A DNA stretch of 64,000 nucleotides from Candidatus Sulfopaludibacter sp. (GTDB lineage: Bacteria; Acidobacteriota; Terriglobia; Bryobacterales; Bryobacteraceae). The notes beneath the pieces are model-generated. The model had not been told where the DNA came from. It saw nothing but the letters and a program-made list of their open reading frames with translations, and ran no database searches. Position numbers and translations under genes: made by a program. How positions within the stretch are numbered: the stretch's first letter is position 1; every line of letters begins with the position of its first letter. This document shows, piece after piece, positions 25,901-38,450 of the stretch. The stretch covers positions 1-64,000 of the forward strand of contig JARLGM010000007.1 in NCBI GenBank assembly GCA_031292755.1, in the 5' to 3' direction.

Positions 25901-27657
25901 TGGTGGGCGGGCAGTCATTGTGCCTGCTGCTGACCCTGCTGGCGGTGCCGGTATTCTACTCGCTGTTCGAAGACTCGGGCGATTCGTTCGTGACGGGCCG
26001 CGTGGCGCGGATGGTGAAGTTTGTGACCGGCCGCGTGAAGAAACCGGCGATGGCCGCCACTACCATCCTGACTCTGGTGACGGGCCTGTTCGGGCAGAGC
26101 GCGGTACAGGTGCAGCCGCTTCAGGAAGTGGAGCTCAAGCCGCGGGTGGGAATTCTGGGCGAGACCGGCATCAAGCTGCCGGAGGCGATTGAGCGCGTGC
26201 TGGCGAACGATCCGGACATCCAGATCTCGCGCATCCAATTGCAAGAGGCCGGATACGCCATTCGCAGCGCGCAGGGCTTTTACGATCCAGTGGCGAGCGC
26301 GCAGGCTTACCATACGCGATCGGTGACACCGGTGACGTCGATTTTCGGCGGCAGCGCCGATGGAAAGCTCACGCAGGAGACCTGGAGCGCGACACCGCAG
26401 GTGAACGGCCTTTCCCCATGGGGCGGCACTTACACGGTGAGCTTCGCCAACCAGAACCTGCGCACCGATAACCAGTTCATTACGCTGAACCCGGTGTATC
26501 CCACGCAGTTGAGCCTCAGCCTGACACAGCCCCTGTGGCGCGGGCTGCGCTTCGACGAAAATCGCCACCGCCTGCAAGTGGCGCGCAAGAGCCAGCAGCT
26601 CAGCGTGGAGCAGTTGCGGCAGCGCACCATCGAAGTGGTCACGCAGGCCGTACAGGCGTACTGGGAGCTGAATTCCGCATGGCACAATTTCCAGGTGCAA
26701 ACCGAGGCCGTGAAGCTGGCGGAGCGCCAGTATGAGAGCAATCGCCGGCAGGCCGAGCAGGGCGTCTTGGCGCCGATCGACGCGGTGGCGGCGCAGACGC
26801 AGGTGGCCACCTTCCAGCAGAGCTATTTCCTGGCGCAGCAGGCTCTCACGGTGGCGGAGAACAATCTGAAGACCCTCATGCTGGCTGGGCGCGCCGACCT
26901 GATGTGGAGCACGGCGCTGGTGCCGGAAACGGAGGCCGACCCGCACGCGCCTGTTCCCGCTCTGGCCGATGCCATCAAGCAGGCGCTGGCGTCGCGGCCC
27001 GAACTGGCGGAGAACAGTCTCGCCGCCGGCGTGAACGCGCTGGATGCGCGGTTGGCGCGCGACGGACAGAAGCCGCGGATCGACGCTTTCGCCAATGTGG
27101 CCACGCAGGGGCTGGCGGGCACAAACAATCCGGCGCTTGCCAATAGCGCGCTGTCGTCTTTTTTCCCCTCGGGCTTCGGCGCGGTGCCTCAACTGGTTGG
27201 AGGATACGGGCAATCGCTGAGCAATCTGGGCTCGGCCAACTTCGCCACGGTGCAGGTGGGGGTGCAGTTCTCCCTACCGATTCGCAATCGCACGGCGGAC
27301 GCGCAGGCGGCGATCGCCGTGGCGGAAGCGCACCGGCTAAAGACGCAGCAGAACCAGATCGAGATGGCCATCGAGGCAGACGTGCGCAACGCGCTGCAAT
27401 TGGTTACGGACGCAGAACTGCGCTTCGATGCGGCGGCGCTGGCCCGGCGCTCCGCGGAAGATCAGTACGCCAGCGAGCAGCGCCAGTTTCAGGCCGGCAC
27501 CTCGACCACGTTCCTGGTGTTGCAGCGGCAGACGGACCTGATCTCCGCCCGCGCCCGCGAAGTGCGAGCGCGCGCCGATTGCGCCGAGGCGATGGCGAGT
27601 CTGGAACGCGCCACCGCCCGCACTCTGGAGGTGCGGGGGATTTCGCTGAAGCCGTAG
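22942..27657 (+). CDS. RND efflux pump permease fused to a TolC-like outer-membrane factor
   Basis: One 1571-codon frame, 1 bp after the adaptor gene. Residues 1 to about 1020 are a complete HAE1-type RND permease: VRRPVFATMLILSLMVVGIF start, the first porter domain, TM4 segment with the proton-relay Asp pair (LMVGIVIDDAIIVLENIYR), and the last TM segments (LLLFGIVKKNAILQIDH). From residue 1024 the sequence MVKFVTGRVKKPAMAATTIL leads through a signal-like hydrophobic stretch (to GLFGQSA) into about 535 residues of TolC family sequence (LPEAIERVLANDPDIQ; LSLTQPLWRGLRFDENRHRL; ATVQVGVQFSLPIRNRTADA). Separate genes are usual for these parts. The frame has no stop or frameshift at the junction. 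ATG codons at 26011 and 26050 could serve as internal starts for a separate TolC protein. Confidence 0.9.
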   Translation: MHALAQLCVRRPVFATMLILSLMVVGIFSYFSLGVDLFPKVDIPTVLVTIANPGASPEEIETEITKKVEDTVNTISQVDEVRSTSSEGQSLVIITFLLSKNGDVAAQEVQNKVNLIVPQLPQTAKQPVIQKFDPDAAPILQVAVSAPRSLRDVTLIADKQIKQKLENSKGVGEITILGGARREIHVLVDPDRLRSYNLTINDVFNALRSQNLELPGGNLNAGAKEFTVRTTGRVTDSAQFNQITVATRNGYVVKVRDIGYAEDSYEEPRSAARLNGVPAVTLVVAKQSGENTVATADEVKQRLTEISATLPRDVRTQVISDQSVFIKAAVENIKRHLIEGSFFAAIIIFLFLANIRTTLIAAIAIPTSIISTFALMAAMGFTLNQITMLALTLMVGIVIDDAIIVLENIYRFVEEKNMPPFEAAISGTKEIGLAVMATTLSLLAVFLPVGFMGGIVGRFMSSFGFTSSFAIAVSLLVSFTLTPMLCSRFIKPPKHAAGEHSSKESVIFKFLDTHYTSMLKWSMAHRKTVVAISVGMIISIVPLFAFVGKNFLPQDDQSQYNVLIRTPEGSSLAATTNLAERIAQDIRALPGVQDTLMTAGGSADKSVNNASIYVKLTDIDRRQVSQLQLMQRTRDLMKKYPPEIHTGVELVSTVGGNQSNADVQYYIEGPDLAKLAQYSDKLLAKMRTISGLTDTDSTLRSGKPEVRLEIDRPRAADLGVSVMDIEGALNTLVAGQTASTFNAGEDQYDVVVRAQERFRGGPEGLAKMTVPSSKVGSVQLDEVVKIVPGTGPSSINRINRQRQVTLTGNVLPGGSQAAILGQLNQFSQELGMDADYRSGLTGGSKELARTGYYFVLAFSLTFIFMYIVLAAQFESFIHPITILITLPLAVPFGIVSLLLTHQTVNIFSGLGLLLLFGIVKKNAILQIDHTNGLREAGLNRYDAIIQANRDRLRPILMTTIALVAGMAPLVISRGTGAATNRSIGVLVVGGQSLCLLLTLLAVPVFYSLFEDSGDSFVTGRVARMVKFVTGRVKKPAMAATTILTLVTGLFGQSAVQVQPLQEVELKPRVGILGETGIKLPEAIERVLANDPDIQISRIQLQEAGYAIRSAQGFYDPVASAQAYHTRSVTPVTSIFGGSADGKLTQETWSATPQVNGLSPWGGTYTVSFANQNLRTDNQFITLNPVYPTQLSLSLTQPLWRGLRFDENRHRLQVARKSQQLSVEQLRQRTIEVVTQAVQAYWELNSAWHNFQVQTEAVKLAERQYESNRRQAEQGVLAPIDAVAAQTQVATFQQSYFLAQQALTVAENNLKTLMLAGRADLMWSTALVPETEADPHAPVPALADAIKQALASRPELAENSLAAGVNALDARLARDGQKPRIDAFANVATQGLAGTNNPALANSALSSFFPSGFGAVPQLVGGYGQSLSNLGSANFATVQVGVQFSLPIRNRTADAQAAIAVAEAHRLKTQQNQIEMAIEADVRNALQLVTDAELRFDAAALARRSAEDQYASEQRQFQAGTSTTFLVLQRQTDLISARAREVRARADCAEAMASLERATARTLEVRGISLKP

Positions 27658-27659
27658 AT

Positions 27660-28472
27660 CTACTTCCTGGTGAAGCCGGCGGGGATGACGAACACGGAAT
27701 CGGGAATGCCCGCTGTAGAGAAGTTGCTGGATTCGAGGGTGGTTTCAAAGACGGAGGTAGCCGGACCAGCGGCGGCCAGACGGGAGAGCGCCTGTTTGGC
27801 CATCTCGCCTTCCGGGCCGGGCTGCATGGCCAACTGTTCCAGAGCGGATCGCGCTTGAGCGGCTTTCGGATCGCCGCCCGACGATTTCATCCGGAGCACC
27901 TCCAGCACGGGAAGGCCGTTCGCGGTTGCCAGCCGGTCCTCCATTTCCGCCAGGGCCCTGGCCACACCGGAGTTCCGGGCAGCCACCGCGGCGAACGAAA
28001 GCGCGTTGTCCTGATGAAAGGCGCGCAGGTTCTGCCAGCCCGGTACGTCCGGGGAGATCCACATCTCCATCTCCACGCGCATGTTCTTTCCGGGCGTGGC
28101 GGACGCGGGTGCATCCACCGACATGGTCATCAGGATCTGACTGCAGTTGAAGCCGTTGATGGTCTTCCGCTGGCCGGTCTCCCGCATGTCGATCTTGGGC
28201 GGGACCCGGCCCTTGCTGGCCTGCATGAGTCCGGCGAATTTCTGGACGGTGTAACTCTTCGCGGTCTTATTGATGACGGTGATGGTTTGCGTCTGGAAAT
28301 CGATGATATTGGTGGTGGTGAACGCGTCCGACACCATTCTGGAGCCTTTGAAGAACATTCTGGTGACCTGCGAGACGCCCCCCGGCGATTTGACGGTTTG
28401 GGTATAACTGAAATCCGCGCGTGCCGTGAAGCTCATGGCAAGCGACAGGATCAGCAGATGAGTGGTCTTCAA
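27660..28472 (-). CDS. Exported protein of unknown function (DUF4412-like)
   Basis: A 270-residue protein with a Sec signal peptide (TTHLLILSLAMSFTARA). The mature N-terminal half is beta-rich, with FSYTQTVKSPGGVSQVTRMF, IIDFQTQTITVINKTAKSYT and EMWISPDVPGW, as in DUF4412/LolA-like proteins that describe a protein taking up a hydrophobic or metal ligand; the C-terminal half is helical with Ala/Met-rich segments. The assignment is by general resemblance only. It ends 2 bp from the convergent RND-TolC gene and follows the GH28 gene on the same strand. Confidence 0.78.
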   Translation of the reverse strand: MKTTHLLILSLAMSFTARADFSYTQTVKSPGGVSQVTRMFFKGSRMVSDAFTTTNIIDFQTQTITVINKTAKSYTVQKFAGLMQASKGRVPPKIDMRETGQRKTINGFNCSQILMTMSVDAPASATPGKNMRVEMEMWISPDVPGWQNLRAFHQDNALSFAAVAARNSGVARALAEMEDRLATANGLPVLEVLRMKSSGGDPKAAQARSALEQLAMQPGPEGEMAKQALSRLAAAGPATSVFETTLESSNFSTAGIPDSVFVIPAGFTRK

Positions 28473-28497
28473 GCGATCTCCTGTAAGGTAGTCTAGC

Positions 28498-30056
28498 TCA
28501 GTGCCAGAAATTGCCGGCCGATTCCTCCGTGGCCTTTCTGGCCGGTGTGAGCGCGTTGTTTTGCTGCACGATGCTGTTCAGCTCTCCCGGAGCCACGGAG
28601 AGAAAAACCTGCGTGCCGCCGAAGGCCCTGGCGCCGCGCACGAGCGCTCCGGGACAGCGATCCAGGCGAATCACCGGAGCCGTGGGCAAGGGCTTGCGGG
28701 TAGCGACGCCGTCCAGGTCCAGTTCCGTGGAATCGCGCACCAGAAAGGCGGGACCGGCGCCGGCATCGATGCGCACGTTGTGCAGTTCCAGGTCGCGGGT
28801 ATGGGAAGCCTTCAGGCCCGAACCGGCAGTGGCGATTACGTCGCTGATGCGCAGGCCGTCGATGGGCATCTCCGGCAGTCCCTCGATGGCGATAGCTTCA
28901 CGGGCGCGGTTGATGGTCATATTGGCAATGGCGATATTGCGGAAGACGGGAGTGCGGTCGGAGACGGGCTCGCCGGTGCTGGGCTTCTCGCCTTCCATCA
29001 GGTAGAAGTTGGTGACGTCGATGGCCACGCCCACATCTTCCATGGTCCAGCCGGTGAAGCGGAGATCTTCGACTTTGCCTCCGCGGCCGCGCCGGCTCTT
29101 GATGCGCACGCCCTTCTCGGTGCCCTGGCAGGTGATATTGCTGGCCACCACGTTGCGGATGCAGCCGGAAGTCTCGCTGCCGATGGTGACGGCGCCGTGG
29201 GCGCGGTGCACGGTGCAATTGTCGATGCTGACATTTTCGGTGGGCCGGTTGACGCGCAGGCCGTCGGCGTCCTTCCCGCTCTTGAGCACGATGCCGTCAT
29301 CGCCGGTATCGATGTAGCAGCCGGAGATGCGCACGTTGCGGCTGGAATCGACCGCGATGCCGTCGGTGTGAACGCCGGGATAGGTTTCGATAATGACGTC
29401 GCGGACCACGGCGTTATCGGCATAGAGCAGGTGGATGGTCCACATGGAGGAGCCGGCGAAGTGGACGCCTTCGATGAGAATGTTCTTGCTTTCCATGAAG
29501 CGCACGAACGAGGGACGCAGTTCGGGCGCCACCTGCCGGTACAGTTCGGGGGGGGGACTGGCTTGCGCAGCTCCAGCAGTTGCAGGAGGCGCTCCCAGGC
29601 GGCGCCAAAGGCCGACCCGGGATCGGCGGCGGAACGATCGTGGCGGCTCATGAGCTTGAGCCAGTCGGCGTTGTTGGTGGTGAGCAAGCCGCGGCCGGTG
29701 ATGGTGACATTTTCCAGGTTGTGGCCGCCGATCAACGGGACCGGAGTGAGGCACTCGATGCCCTGTTCGCGCCCGCTGGTGAAGGGGAGCCGTTGGGCCG
29801 GAAAGCGAACGGTCGCGCCGGCATCGATGTTCAGAATCAGATTGCTGACCAGCTCGATGGGCCCGGTGATATAGTTGCCGGCCGGGACATACACGGTGCC
29901 TCCGCCCGCGGCATGGGCGGCCTGAATCGCGGCGCGAAAGGCGGGGGCGGCATCGGCGGACCCGTCGTTGCGGGCTCCATAATCCATTACATTGAACGGA
30001 GCGGCGGCCCAGGCGGGCGCGGACAACAGCAGCAGGCAAAGCGTGGCACGACACAT
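28498..30056 (-). pseudogene. Glycoside hydrolase family 28 (polygalacturonase-like) gene with a frameshift in a C9 run
   Basis: Start ATG 30056 opens a signal peptide (CRATLCLLLLSAPAWAA) and the GH28 N-terminal module (FNVMDYGARNDGSADAAPAF; GGGTVYVPAGNYITGPIEL). This frame is lost at the run of nine C (coding strand) at 29548-29556; the remaining beta-helix continues in another frame to 28498 with the catalytic signatures (SGCYIDTGDDGIVLKSGKD containing the Asp-Asp pair, HGAVTIGSETSG, and the GVRIKSRRGRGG segment). One more C, or two fewer, would restore a protein of about 519 residues. Family members hydrolyse pectic galacturonans. The break may be a sequencing error, a true mutation or slippage-driven on/off switching; sequence alone cannot decide. 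Type is set as pseudogene because no intact frame exists. Confidence 0.8.
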
Positions 30057-30236
30057 AACGGCAACTTCAGGGTAACTCCGGGCGGCGAGATACAGGAGCG
30101 TGTCGATTCGGCCGCTGCCCGGGCCGCGCCACCAGCCGGGTTGTGCACAGGGACCCGACGGCGGCGCTACGGATGGAGTGACTGTACCCCCGGCAGGCTC
30201 CCCGGCGCTGTAGTACGATACGCATAGGAGCGTGTT

Positions 30237-30623
30237 CTGACCAAGACCGACCTTACGGAAACACCCGACACCGAAATCGCAACGCCAACCTGGCTCCTCG
30301 CTGTCCGCGCCGCAGAATCCAAGAAAGCCACCGACATCCGGGTTCTGGATCTCAAGGGAATCACTTCGTTCGCGGACTATTTCGTAATCTGCACGGGAGC
30401 CAATCAACGGCAGATTCAGGCCATCGCCGACGAAGTTCGGATACAGCTCAAGGAGAGTGCCGGTGAGTTGCCCACCAGCGTCGAAGGCTACAGTCAGGCC
30501 GAATGGGTCCTGGCGGATTACGGCGACCTGCTGATTCACATCTTCTCGCCGAAATCGCGTGAATATTATGGGTTGGAACGGCTCTGGCGCAGCGCCCGCA
30601 GCGTTGAGATTCCGGTGGAGTGA
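30237..30623 (+). CDS. rsfS: Ribosomal silencing factor RsfS, apparently starting with CTG
   Basis: The 128-residue protein shows the RsfS/DUF143 domain: DIRVLDLKGITSFADYFVIC, TGANQRQIQAIADEV, EGYSQAEWVLADYGDLLIHI and FSPKSREYYGLERLW. RsfS binds ribosomal protein L14 and keeps subunits apart during starvation. In this frame the nearest upstream stop is TAG at 30225-30227 and no ATG, GTG or TTG lies between it and the conserved part. AGGAG at 30226-30230 is spaced 6 nt from CTG 30237, so CTG is taken as the start. The stop overlaps the GTG of rlmH (GTGA). First gene of the rsfS-rlmH-accD-folC cluster. Confidence 0.85.
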   Translation: MTKTDLTETPDTEIATPTWLLAVRAAESKKATDIRVLDLKGITSFADYFVICTGANQRQIQAIADEVRIQLKESAGELPTSVEGYSQAEWVLADYGDLLIHIFSPKSREYYGLERLWRSARSVEIPVE

Positions 30624-31039
30624 AGATCTACCTTTACTTCATCGGCAAACCGAAAGATCCTCATACCAATGCCGTCGCGGAGGACTTTCTGGGGCGCGCC
30701 GCGCGATACTGCCCGGCGGAGATGCGCGAAATCCGCCCCGATCGCGCCGACCTGTGGGGCAAACATCCCACGGCGCGCAAAATCTTTCTCGACCCGGGGG
30801 GCAAGCCGCTGGACTCGGCCGCCTTTGCGCGGCTTTTCGCCAACTCCGAAATGGAAGGCCGCGACCTGGTCTTTCTGATCGGGGGCCACGACGGTCTGCC
30901 GTCCGGCTGGGCAGCGCGCGCGGACCTTGTGCTTTCCCTTTCCGTCATGACTTTTCCGCACGAATTGGCACGAGCCATGCTCGCCGAGCAGATTTACCGT
31001 GCGTTTGCAACCTTGCGGGGCCATCCCTACCCGCGTTAA
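30620..31039 (+). CDS. rlmH: RlmH, 23S rRNA pseudouridine-1915 N3-methyltransferase
   Basis: A 139-residue SPOUT methyltransferase with the knotted C-terminal SAM site: LVFLIGGHDGLPSGWAARAD, LSLSVMTFPHELARAMLAEQ and a YRAFATLRGHPYPR tail. It methylates pseudouridine 1915 in helix 69 of the 23S rRNA. The start is GTG, overlapping the rsfS stop by 4 bp. The rsfS-rlmH order is widely conserved in bacteria. Confidence 0.93.
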   Translation: MKIYLYFIGKPKDPHTNAVAEDFLGRAARYCPAEMREIRPDRADLWGKHPTARKIFLDPGGKPLDSAAFARLFANSEMEGRDLVFLIGGHDGLPSGWAARADLVLSLSVMTFPHELARAMLAEQIYRAFATLRGHPYPR

Positions 31040-31052
31040 CGTAGGACGTTGC

Positions 31053-31906
<854 letters not shown>

Positions 31907-31910
<4 letters not shown>

Positions 31911-33202
31911 ATTACCCCGATTCGGTTCACTTCCTCTACGCGCTGGGCAACGAAATCAAGACGGCGAAGTTCGGCCTGGAGCGCATTCAAGCCGTTCTAG
32001 CCGCGCTCGGCCGGCCGCAGGACCGCTGCCGTTTTGTGCACGTAGCCGGCACCAACGGGAAGGGTTCGGTCTGCGCCATGGTTGAATCCGGCCTGCGCGC
32101 ACACGGCGTGCGCACCGGCCTGTTCACCTCACCGCACCTGGCCGAGCCCACCGAGCGGATTCGCCTCGACGGCCGGCCCATCGCTCATAGCCGCTTCACC
32201 GACGCGTTCAACCGGGTCCACGCCTGCGCCGAGCAGATGCTGACCGCCGGCACAATCGATCTGCACCCCACTTATTTCGAAACCGTGACCGCCATGGCGA
32301 TGTTGGTCTTCGCCGAAGAGCAGACCGGCATGGTGGTCCTCGAGACCGGGCTGGGCGGACGCCTCGACGCCACCAACGTGGTGCATCCCGAGTTGTGCGT
32401 CATCACGCCCGTGGATTTCGATCACGAAGCCTACCTGGGCCGGAGCCTGGAAGCCATTGCCGGGGAGAAGGCCGGCATCCTGAAGGCCGGTGTCCCGGCC
32501 GTCTTTGCGGGGCAGCGGCCCGAAGCCGCCGCGGTGTTGGATGCGCGCGCCGCGCTCCTGGGCGTCCCGGTGCGGCGAACCAGTGAGTTCGCGGTTGACG
32601 GCCTCGCTCTTTCGGCGCGCGGCAGTTCCTTTCAGGTGAATGGACTGCGCATCACCTGTCCCCTTCCCGGGGAGCACCAGGTGGAGAATGCGTTGACCGC
32701 CGTGCGTGCGCTGCAAACTTTGGGCGTGCCGCCGGCTGCGATTGAAACCGGCATCGCGCGCACGCGATGGCCGGGCCGGTTGGAACTGCTGGCGGAGCGT
32801 CCGGAGACCATCGTGGACGGCGCTCACAATCCGGCGGGCGCGCGCGCGCTGGCGGCATACATCCAGCGCTTCTACGCGGGACGGCGCGTGCGCCTGATCT
32901 TCGGCGCCATGCGCGATAAGGCCATTGCGGAGATGGCCGGCATTCTGTTTCCAGTGGCCCAACAGGTGATCGTGACCGCGCCCAGGCAGGCGCGCGCGCT
33001 CTCGCCGGAAGCCATGCGCGAAATCATCGATCACCCGGACCTGACTGTAGTCCGGGACCTCGAGCAGGCTCTGACCCTGGTCCGGGAATCAAGGCCGGGG
33101 GACGTGGTCTTTATCTCCGGCTCGCTTTTCCTGGTGGCCGAAGCCCGCGAGTTGCTGGCGCCGGAAAAAGGCCAAGACGATGGGCATCGCTTTTCTTATT
33201 GA
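31907..33202 (+). CDS. folC: Bifunctional folylpolyglutamate/dihydrofolate synthase
   Basis: A 431-residue Mur-ligase-like enzyme, starting at GTG 31907 (GTGA overlap with accD). The ATP loop is HVAGTNGKGSVCAMVESGL, the omega region TSPHLAEPTERIRLDG, the Mur centre ETGLGGRLDATN and the C-terminal domain starts with VDGAHNPAGARALAAYI. It adds glutamate to dihydropteroate and polyglutamate tails to folates. The accD-folC order is common in bacteria. Confidence 0.95.
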
Positions 33203-33227
33203 GAATCGTCTGCCCACCGGCACACGA

Positions 33228-33233
33228 TATAAT
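33228..33233 (+). promoter_or_regulatory. -10 box of the VPS10/BNR gene
   Basis: A perfect TATAAT ends 6 nt before the ATG at 33240, so the transcript should begin at or next to the start codon. No Shine-Dalgarno sequence is visible in that 6-nt gap, and no convincing -35 box at 16-18 bp. Confidence 0.5.
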
Positions 33234-33239
33234 CGCACG

Positions 33240-36425
<3,186 letters not shown>

Positions 36426-36431
36426 ATAACG

Positions 36432-36531
36432 CATCGCGGAGGCGCAGAGGCGCCGAGGAAAACGCGGAGGAATACAAATTTCCTTCAGTTTTTCTCCGCG
36501 TCTTCCTCCGTGACTCCGCGTCTCCGCGATG
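36432..36531. repeat. Large imperfect inverted repeat with GCGGAG units
   Basis: Arms of 41 bp at 36432-36472 and 36491-36531 are complementary at about 34 positions, around an 18-bp AT-rich centre. Each arm is built of short units resembling CGCGGAGRCGCRGAG. It fills the gap between the VPS10/BNR gene and the next gene, so it may end transcription of the first or be a dispersed palindromic repeat. Confidence 0.7.
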
Positions 36532-36544
36532 AGCAAGGAGTCTT

Positions 36545-38029
36545 ATGAACAGACGTAATTTCGTGCAGGCAACCGCGGCAGGCGCGCTTGCGGCAGCGGC
36601 GGCGCCGGCCGCCGGTTCCAAGATGATCGGTATACAGGTAGGCGCGGTTTCCTTCGTCGATGAAGGCGTCGAGAAGGTCCTTGATGTATTCCAGCAGGAA
36701 GCCGCTGTGAATACGTTATTCGTCGCCACCTTCACCTACGGCCGCGGCATCGCCGGCCGGCAGGTGCCGGGCCAGCCTTTGCCCGACCACGGCAAACAGC
36801 AGTATGACAACGGCAGCGGACCGGGGACCTTCCAGGGCGGCGCCTATACCAAATACCAGCCCGAGTATTTCAAAGACACCGTGCTCACGCAATTCCGCGC
36901 GCCCGATTTCGGCGATTTCGACGTGCTGGAAGCGGTCATCCCCTCCGCCCGCAAACGAGGCATGAAGACCATTTGCTGGTTTGAAGACGTCTGGGGCGGG
37001 CCGGATCGCGTGCCCAACGTGGCGCAGGCGCAGGAGCGGCGCTTCGACGGGCGGAATGCCGGCACGCTTTGCTTCAACAATCCCAACTATCGCAACTGGC
37101 TGCTGGGCATGGTGGAGAACTACGCCCGCTCTTACGAGATTGACGGCATCATGTGGGGATCCGAACGGCAGGGCGCGTTCGCCAACGCCATCAGCGCGGC
37201 GCACGGCGGCACTCCGCAAAACCCCACCGGCGTAACCTGCTTCTGCGAGCACTGTGAGCGCAAGGCGCGCGACCGGGGCATCAACGTGGAACGCGCCCGC
37301 GCCGGCTTTACCGCGCTTTGCGACTTCACAGCCGCGGCCATTCGCGGAAAACGCCCGGTGGATGGCTATTACGTGCAAATGTGGCGACTGATGCTGCGCT
37401 ACCCGGAACTGCTGGCGTGGGAGATGCTCTGGACCGACAGCCTGCGCGAAACCTACGCCGCCATGCACCAGAAGGTAAAAGCCGTCAAACCTTCCATCGG
37501 CATCGGATGGCACATCTGGCACAACAATTCCTTCAGCCCTATCTACCGCGCCGAGCAGGATCTGAGCGAACTCAGCCAATATTCCGATTTTCTGAAAATG
37601 GTGATGTATCACAATTGCGGCGGGGAGCGGATGGTGGGCTACATCGGGCGCATGACGAAAACCATGTTCGGAGACGTACCGGCGCAGGAACTGCTGGATT
37701 TCCACTATCGCGTGCTGGACTATAAACAGGAAAAGCCGCTCGCGACACTCGCGCGAAGCGGCTTCTCGAGCGATTATGTCTTCCGCGAAGCCAAACGGGC
37801 CCGGGAAGCGCTCAACGGTACAACCACCCAACTGTGGCCGGGCATCGATATCGATATACCCACTGCGCCGACCTCCAGCAAATCAACCCCGCAGGGAACG
37901 AAAGACGCCGTCCTGGCCGCGTTTCGGGCGGGCAGCGACGGCGTCCTTCTCTCGCGGAAATATTCGGAAATCAGGCTCCCGAATCTACGGGGAGCGGGCG
38001 ACGCCATCCGCGAACTCGGCTTCGCCTGA
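36545..38029 (+). CDS. Tat-exported protein, probably with a glycosidase-like TIM barrel
   Basis: A 494-residue protein with a Tat-type leader (NRRNFVQATAAGALAAAAAP) and an AAGGAG ribosome site 6 nt before the ATG. The mature part alternates strands and helices in a barrel-like pattern (IGIQVGAVSFVDEGVEKVLD; VLEAVIPSARKRGMKTICWF; YARSYEIDGIMWGSERQGAF; KPSIGIGWHIWHNNSFSPIY), and a C-x2-C pair (TCFCEHCERKARD) could bind a metal. Acidic residues at strand ends (CWFED, GIMWGSE, DGVLLS) suggest a hydrolase of the GH10-like/DUF group, without firm family assignment. Confidence 0.78.
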   Translation: MNRRNFVQATAAGALAAAAAPAAGSKMIGIQVGAVSFVDEGVEKVLDVFQQEAAVNTLFVATFTYGRGIAGRQVPGQPLPDHGKQQYDNGSGPGTFQGGAYTKYQPEYFKDTVLTQFRAPDFGDFDVLEAVIPSARKRGMKTICWFEDVWGGPDRVPNVAQAQERRFDGRNAGTLCFNNPNYRNWLLGMVENYARSYEIDGIMWGSERQGAFANAISAAHGGTPQNPTGVTCFCEHCERKARDRGINVERARAGFTALCDFTAAAIRGKRPVDGYYVQMWRLMLRYPELLAWEMLWTDSLRETYAAMHQKVKAVKPSIGIGWHIWHNNSFSPIYRAEQDLSELSQYSDFLKMVMYHNCGGERMVGYIGRMTKTMFGDVPAQELLDFHYRVLDYKQEKPLATLARSGFSSDYVFREAKRAREALNGTTTQLWPGIDIDIPTAPTSSKSTPQGTKDAVLAAFRAGSDGVLLSRKYSEIRLPNLRGAGDAIRELGFA

Positions 38030-38033
38030 TTAT

Positions 38034-38450
38034 CTAGTGCCGGCCTCCGTGGCCGCCGCCACCGAAGTGTCCGCCACCACCGCCAAAGTGTCCGCCGCCA
38101 CCACCGTAGTGGCCACCGCCACCACCGCCATAGTTGCCGCCACCGAAGCGCCCGCCTTCAAAGTGGCCTCCGTGTTCGTAGTGCCCGTAACCGCCGTAAC
38201 CGCCGTAACCAAACCCGCCGTACGGCGTCACATATCCGTATCCCGGATAGGCGTACACCGGAGGCGCGTAATAGTTCCCGTAGTCCGGGTTAGGGTACGA
38301 GTAGCCATAGGGGTATGCAGGTACCGGTGCACCATAAACCGGACCGCCAATCCCTATGCCAAAATGGATTCGCGCATCCGCCTTAGGCGGCGCGGCTAAG
38401 GCCAGCATTCCCACCAGCGCGATCATCGGAACTCCCAATTTTTTCAGCAT
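38034..38450 (-). CDS. Exported Gly/Tyr/His-rich low-complexity protein
   Basis: A 138-residue protein. ATG 38450 is chosen because GGAGGTGG lies just upstream; an earlier ATG at 38468 precedes that site. After a signal peptide (LKKLGVPMIALVGMLALAAP) comes a Pro/Tyr-rich stretch (residues 35-75) and then Gly-rich repeats with regularly placed His and Tyr/Phe (GHYGGGGGHFGGGGGHFGGG). Such tails often bind metals or form amorphous surface material. Function unknown. It ends 4 bp from the convergent barrel-protein gene. Confidence 0.75.
   Translation of the reverse strand: MLKKLGVPMIALVGMLALAAPPKADARIHFGIGIGGPVYGAPVPAYPYGYSYPNPDYGNYYAPPVYAYPGYGYVTPYGGFGYGGYGGYGHYEHGGHFEGGRFGGGNYGGGGGGHYGGGGGHFGGGGGHFGGGGHGGRH

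Noticed and set aside
29541-29560. Programmed ribosomal frameshifting in the GH28 gene
   Set aside because: GH28 enzymes are not known to use it and a C9 run is more simply explained by indel mutation or sequencing error; no downstream pseudoknot was identified.
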